From assembly GCA_005880345.1 (NCBI GenBank), contig VBGE01000111.1, forward strand, positions 1 to 8,946: 8,946 nt of DNA, given 5' to 3'. Origin of the DNA: Chloroflexota bacterium. Its GTDB lineage: Bacteria > Chloroflexota > Dormibacteria > Dormibacterales > Dormibacteraceae. Under the pieces are notes generated by a model. It was not told the origin of the DNA and ran no database searches. It saw only the letters and a list, made by a program, of their open reading frames with translations. Shown here piece after piece: positions 5,728-8,946 of this stretch (position 1 is its first letter; each line of letters opens with the position of its first letter). The position numbers and the translations under genes are program-made.

Positions 5728-7851
5728 TCAGGCTGGTTGCCCGGTCTTGCCGACGATCCCCTTTAGCCAGCCGATCAGCTCCGGACCGGCGACCGAGTCC
5801 CGCTCGAAGATTCCTGAGACCTGGCCGTTCAGCGCGCGTTTGTCGCCGGCGGTCAGCACCTTCGCGGTCAGCACCATGATCGGGATCGACCGCGTCTTTT
5901 CCTCAGCGCGCAGCGCTTCCACCACCTGAAAGCCGGACACTCCAGGCATCATCAAGTCGAGCAGGATGAGGTTCGGCGCCTGAGACCTGGCCATGTCGAT
6001 CCCGGCCTGGCCGCCTTCGGCCCTCACCACGTCAAATCCCGCCGGCTTGAGCTGTGACTCGAGAAGGTCCAGGTTGGCCGGCTCGTCGTCGACGACGAGG
6101 ACCCGAACCTCTTCGCGCTTGAGCTTGGAGACCAATGTGTACTGGTCGAGACGCGAGAGCAGCGCCTTGCCATCCACAGGCTTGACGAAGTAGTCGACAG
6201 CGCCCAGCGCGCGACCGACGGCAGGATCATCGACGACTGAGATCACGACGACGGGAATGTTCCGCGTCGTCTCGTCCTCCTTCAATCGGGACAGCACCTC
6301 CCAACCGTCGATCTCCGGGAGGAGGATGTCGAGAGTGATCGCTGCGGGCTTGAGCTCTCGCGCCATGCGCAGGGCTTCGGTGCCGTTGCGCGCGATCGCC
6401 ATGCGAAAACCGCCCGATTCGAGATGCCGGACAAGAAGCTCCGCCGCGGCCGCGTTGTCGTCGACCACAAGCACCAGTGGAGGGTCAGCCTCGGTTCGTG
6501 CCACAGGTTCGGCGGGCAGCCGGATCGTGAACGTGCTTCCGGCTCCCTCCACGCTGGAGACGCTCACGTCCCCACCGTGCGCCTGGGCCAGGCGCCTGGT
6601 CAGAGCCAGGCCAAGTCCAGTCCCCTCAATCGGCCCGTAGGGCCGGCGTCCAAGCTGCTGGAACTCTATGAACAGCCGGCTGAGGTCTGGGCTCGCGATC
6701 CCGACACCCGTGTCGCTCACCACAATGTCGATCCAGGCACCCGCGCGCTCGGCCCTCACGGTCACGCGACCGCCCGCCGGGGTGAACTTGATCGCGTTGG
6801 ACAGCAGGTTGAGCAGCATCTGCCGCAGCTTGGATGCGTCGACGACGACGTGGATGTCCTGGTCGGCATGAGCAGTCAGGGTGATGGCCTTCTGACCAGC
6901 GAGCGGATCGACGGTGGCGAGCACATCGCTGAACGCGGTCGCCACGTTGATCCTCTCCAGTTGAAGCTCCATCTGTCCCGCCTCGACTTTCGAGAGGTCG
7001 AGGATGTCGTTGATGAGGTCCAGAAGGTGCCGCCCGCTGCTGTGAATCTGGTTCATGAAACGCTTGCGCGTGACGTCATCGATGCGGCCGGTGCCATCGT
7101 CGATCAGCAGCTCTGAGAAGCCGAGAATGGCGTTGAGAGGCGTGCGCAGCTCGTGGCTCATCCTGGCAAGAAACTGACTCTTCGCAAGGTTGGCATGCTC
7201 GGCCTCATGTTGAGCGGCGCGCAGCGCCTCGGTTCGCTCGGCCACCATCGCCTCGAGCTTGTCCGCCAGGAGCCGCTGACTGCGCAGCATCTGCGCGGTG
7301 GCGATGGCGCGGGCTGCGCGGGAGGCAAGAGATGCCAGATGCTCCATGTCGTCAGGGCTGAAAGGGGCGCTTCCTTCCATTCGGTTGAGGTTGAGCCCGC
7401 CGACGACCGTGTCCTGGGCGATCATCGGGATCATCGCCGACTCTCGGACGCGCCAGCGCCGCATGTGGCGGACCTGATGCGGCGCGAGAGTGGGCGGCAG
7501 ATGATCGGGGTCGATGGGGATGATGACCGGACGCCGCTCGCCCAACACCTTCTGCCACACGCCCGCCTTGTCGAGGTCGACCGCCACGCCGAGCAGAGGT
7601 CGCGCATCTTCCATGATCTGCGGATCAGGGTGGAATGCGGTCACCGGTTCGAGCTGCCGGCCATCCGGCGAAAGGAGGACAACGGCGCAGAAGTCGCCTG
7701 TGGCACGCGAGATGTGCTCGGCGACAAGGCCGAGAAGCGACTCGATGTCGGGCACCGCGTCGCTGAAAGCATCGGTTGCCGCTGCGATGAAGGCCAGGCG
7801 GTCGTCTGAGGATCCAGGCGAGACCGTTGAGTCTTGCTTAACAGGCGGCAC
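5728..7851 (-). CDS. soluble hybrid histidine kinase, GAF-HisKA-HATPase-REC-REC
   Basis: Cytosolic sensor kinase of 707 residues without membrane helices. A GAF-type sensor domain spans about 35-190, a signalling helix about 190-226, HisKA about 226-295 with phospho-acceptor His233 in MSHELRTPLN, and the ATPase about 337-447 with N box NLLSNAIKF (Asn352), G1 DTGVGI (380-385) and G2 GTGLGLAL (410-417). Receiver 1 (about 458-575) has acidic Asp464/465, phospho-acceptor Asp508 and Lys557 (FVKP). Receiver 2 (about 582-702) has Asp588/589, Asp632 (LLDLMMPG) and Thr662, but FERD stands where the conserved Lys is expected. The input ligand cannot be told. No HPt or DNA-binding output partner is in the window, so phosphate must pass elsewhere, or the two receivers act internally. 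GTG 7851 is the first start after an in-frame TAA (7861-7863), 9 nt downstream of the alkyltransferase-like gene; TAAAGT lies 6 nt before it. Confidence 0.95.
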   Translation of the reverse strand: MPPVKQDSTVSPGSSDDRLAFIAAATDAFSDAVPDIESLLGLVAEHISRATGDFCAVVLLSPDGRQLEPVTAFHPDPQIMEDARPLLGVAVDLDKAGVWQKVLGERRPVIIPIDPDHLPPTLAPHQVRHMRRWRVRESAMIPMIAQDTVVGGLNLNRMEGSAPFSPDDMEHLASLASRAARAIATAQMLRSQRLLADKLEAMVAERTEALRAAQHEAEHANLAKSQFLARMSHELRTPLNAILGFSELLIDDGTGRIDDVTRKRFMNQIHSSGRHLLDLINDILDLSKVEAGQMELQLERINVATAFSDVLATVDPLAGQKAITLTAHADQDIHVVVDASKLRQMLLNLLSNAIKFTPAGGRVTVRAERAGAWIDIVVSDTGVGIASPDLSRLFIEFQQLGRRPYGPIEGTGLGLALTRRLAQAHGGDVSVSSVEGAGSTFTIRLPAEPVARTEADPPLVLVVDDNAAAAELLVRHLESGGFRMAIARNGTEALRMARELKPAAITLDILLPEIDGWEVLSRLKEDETTRNIPVVVISVVDDPAVGRALGAVDYFVKPVDGKALLSRLDQYTLVSKLKREEVRVLVVDDEPANLDLLESQLKPAGFDVVRAEGGQAGIDMARSQAPNLILLDLMMPGVSGFQVVEALRAEEKTRSIPIMVLTAKVLTAGDKRALNGQVSGIFERDSVAGPELIGWLKGIVGKTGQPA

Positions 7852-7852
7852 A

Positions 7853-7870
7853 CCGGAACTTTACTTCCGG
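7853..7870 (-). promoter_or_regulatory. leaderless -10 box TAAAGT inside a perfect 6-bp dyad, hybrid-kinase promoter
   Basis: TAAAGT (7858-7863, minus strand) ends 6 nt before GTG 7851. It is embedded in CCGGAA (7853-7858), 6-nt spacer, TTCCGG (7865-7870), so a protein bound to the dyad would cover the -10 box. The element overlaps the stop and last codons of the upstream gene. A weak GGAAG within it, 13 nt from the GTG, is too distant for a good ribosome site. Confidence 0.5.
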
Positions 7871-8169
7871 CGACCCCCATTTACGGCCGATTTGGTCCCG
7901 GGCGGCTGTCTCGAGGACGCAGGGAGGCGCGCCCGTGCGATGTCGACGCGGTTTCCGCGCATCGGAACGCTCTCCTGGACGAGGAGATCGCGCTGCCGCC
8001 TACCCTTGGGGATAGTGCCATCCGCCCGAATGACGCGGTGCCAGGGCAGGCTCTGATGGGTGGTGGCGAGGACGCGACCGACCAGCCGCGGCGCTTCGGG
8101 GTCGATGTCGCTGTAAGCGCGCACCGAGCCAGGGGGAATCCGGCGGATCCGCTGAATGATCACGGCCAT
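7861..8169 (-). CDS. alkyltransferase-like protein (ATL), MGMT fold with Trp in place of the catalytic Cys
   Basis: A 102-aa DNA-damage recognition protein of the MGMT/ATL family. ATLs bind O6-alkylguanine, flip it out and pass the lesion to nucleotide excision repair, without alkyl transfer. Family blocks: IPPGSVRAYSDI (11-22) with the base-rotating Tyr19, APRLVGRVLA (26-35) with a probable Arg28 finger, and LPWHRVIRADG (41-51), where Trp43 replaces the Cys of the MGMT PCHRV motif. RQRDLLVQESVPMRGNRVD (58-76) is the normal final part, followed by a basic tail. ATG 8169 places the first helix about as in homologues. The frame is open to ATG 8208, 8220 and 8247, but extension would run far into the divergent membrane gene; even the chosen start overlaps it by 14 bp. 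No TANNNT or Shine-Dalgarno clearly supports any start. The hybrid kinase follows after 9 nt, so co-transcription is plausible. Confidence 0.88.
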   Translation of the reverse strand: MAVIIQRIRRIPPGSVRAYSDIDPEAPRLVGRVLATTHQSLPWHRVIRADGTIPKGRRQRDLLVQESVPMRGNRVDIARARLPASSRQPPGTKSAVNGGRRK

Positions 8170-8476
8170 CCGCGACTGGGCCAGACTTGACGCAGTGCGC
8201 GGCTTCATCTTCGGTTTCATCTTGTTCGCCGGTCTGAGCCTGACCATACTCTCAGCGCGCCCGGGCGGATTGAGGCGTCAGCTTCGGCTGGCCGCTCGGC
8301 GGTTGCGCATCGTTCTGGTGCTGGGCGGGGTCTGGATGCTGGGGTCGCTCATCATCCGCGTCGCCTTCCCCGATGGACCGGTGTCTGACTACGGCTCGTC
8401 AGTGATCGCTGTGGTCCTGGGCGTCGTGTTCCTGTTCGTAGGCCGCGATCCGGATCCGTCGGACGTGAGGACCTGA
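8156..8476 (+). CDS. small hypothetical membrane protein, three predicted helices
   Basis: I do not recognise this 106-aa protein. Hydrophobic stretches at about residues 15-33, 51-69 and 79-97 look like three membrane helices. The loop between the first two is strongly basic (GLRRQLRLAARRLR), which by the positive-inside rule places it in the cytoplasm, with a short outside loop (FPDGPVSDYG) and an acidic cytoplasmic tail (GRDPDPSDVRT). ATG 8156 overlaps the 5' end of the divergent ATL gene by 14 bp; GTG 8195 (residue 14) would remove the overlap and start just before helix 1. Neither has a clear promoter or ribosome site. It converges with the XRE gene, with a 23-bp gap. The regular hydrophobic pattern and loop charge argue that it is coding. 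Confidence 0.7.
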   Translation: MITAIRDWARLDAVRGFIFGFILFAGLSLTILSARPGGLRRQLRLAARRLRIVLVLGGVWMLGSLIIRVAFPDGPVSDYGSSVIAVVLGVVFLFVGRDPDPSDVRT

Positions 8477-8499
8477 CTTCGGATCTCGGCTCATTGTGC

Positions 8500-8925
8500 C
8501 TAGCTGCTTGCTTCGTCCGATGACGTTGGGACGTAAGGCAATGCTTTCACCAGTTCAGCGGCCTGGTGCAGCGTCAGCTCGATCAGCTTCATCGCCTCCA
8601 CTTCCGACTTGCTGAGCCGGGCGGCAACCGCGTGGCGCCGTACGCGCCCGGCCACCCGTGTCAGGTCGGTCGCCAGGTCGGTGTTCTGCTCTGAGTCGAC
8701 CGTCGACCCCGCCATGAAATAGCTGATCGGCTTACCGGTGCGGCGGGCGATGAGGGTGAGCACTCGCTTGGACGGACGCGAGCGGCCGGTTTCGACCAGG
8801 TGAACAAAAGTGCGGGACACGTCTTGCTTGGCGATCTGGGCCAGGCTCAAACCGGCGGCGAGGCGCGCCTCGCGGACGCGAGCCGGGTCGACGGAAATTC
8901 CGGATCCGCGGGCTGCATGCGCCAC
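8500..8925 (-). CDS. XRE/Cro-CI-type HTH transcriptional regulator
   Basis: A 141-aa DNA-binding protein. The HTH_3 domain spans about residues 16-70: VREARLAAGLSLAQIAK, then a recognition region DVSRTFVHLVETGRSRPS and VLTLIARRTGKPISYFM, the usual Cro/CI end. Residues about 80-130 form predicted helices (TDLTRVAGRVRRHAVAARL, SEVEAMKLIELTLHQAAELV), likely for dimerisation or a short TPR-like segment. There is no peptidase, cupin or toxin partner domain, and no toxin gene next to it in the window. The LSLAQIAK-DVSRTF-H-VE-GR-RPS signature is one I associate with XRE proteins of Chloroflexota-type soil bacteria; that association is from memory. GTG 8925 is chosen because it places the HTH about 15 residues in and has TACGAT 8 nt upstream. 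Targets are unknown. Confidence 0.92.
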   Translation of the reverse strand: MAHAARGSGISVDPARVREARLAAGLSLAQIAKQDVSRTFVHLVETGRSRPSKRVLTLIARRTGKPISYFMAGSTVDSEQNTDLATDLTRVAGRVRRHAVAARLSKSEVEAMKLIELTLHQAAELVKALPYVPTSSDEASS

Positions 8926-8933
8926 GCTCTTGG

Positions 8934-8939
8934 ATCGTA
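8934..8939 (-). promoter_or_regulatory. -10-like TACGAT, leaderless promoter of the XRE gene
   Basis: TACGAT on the minus strand ends 8 nt before GTG 8925, so the leader would be only a couple of bases. The window ends before a -35 element could be seen. Confidence 0.5.
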
Positions 8940-8946
8940 GTGTTAA

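Noticed and set aside
6424..7809. Long plus-strand open frames opposite the hybrid kinase
   Set aside because: Low-complexity Arg/Gly/His-rich shadows; the kinase on the minus strand has complete domains.
8206..8226. Short direct repeat TTCATCTT-N5-TTCATCTT
   Set aside because: Accounted for by the hydrophobic Phe-Ile codons of membrane helix 1; two copies only.
1..8946. tRNA, rRNA, CRISPR, transposase or phage genes
   Set aside because: Looked for on both strands; no cloverleaf, spaced repeats, DDE motif or phage-type cluster seen. Every stretch over 300 bases is covered by a gene or pseudogene.

Overview
The window is high-GC bacterial chromosome, densely packed on both strands, with no RNA genes, CRISPR array, insertion sequence or phage genes that I can see. 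Gene content fits a soil-type high-GC lineage of the Chloroflexota/Dormibacterota or Actinomycetota kind: a SigG/SigX5-type ECF sigma factor with a SnoaL-like tail, a short actinobacterial-style STAS protein, a UBP-type zinc-finger gene, a short alkyltransferase-like protein and an XRE regulator. A further clue is that seven of the twelve genes have a TANNNT hexamer 6-8 nt before the start codon and no good Shine-Dalgarno, the signature of leaderless transcripts. The taxonomic assignment is inference only.

Layout. 1-1248 (-): most of a DHA2-family drug:proton antiporter, running off the left edge. 1249-1329: divergent control region with a perfect 11-bp dyad. 1330-1542 (+): a short STAS-like protein whose stop shares a CTAG with the stop of the ECF sigma factor at 1539-2522 (-). 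2544-2771 (-): an unrecognised 75-aa protein with a Cys/His cluster. 2824-3156 (-): CsaA, a tRNA-binding-fold chaperone.

3226-3707 is a decayed patch. It holds a UBP zinc-finger gene (+) broken by an apparent 7-nt deletion, meeting tail to tail the last third of a RibD_C/dihydrofolate-reductase-family gene (-) that has lost its 5' part and carries a +1 frameshift. The truncated end lies against the promoter of ftsH. 3739-5715 (+): complete FtsH membrane protease.

5728-7851 (-): soluble hybrid histidine kinase (GAF-HisKA-HATPase-REC-REC), only 9 nt downstream of an alkyltransferase-like DNA-damage protein (7861-8169, -). 8156-8476 (+): small three-helix membrane protein, divergent from and slightly overlapping the latter. 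8500-8925 (-): XRE-type regulator. Envelope quality control (FtsH, CsaA), stress signalling (ECF sigma, STAS, hybrid kinase), DNA-damage recognition and drug efflux share the window, but only ATL-kinase looks like a possible operon; most other genes seem to have their own promoters.
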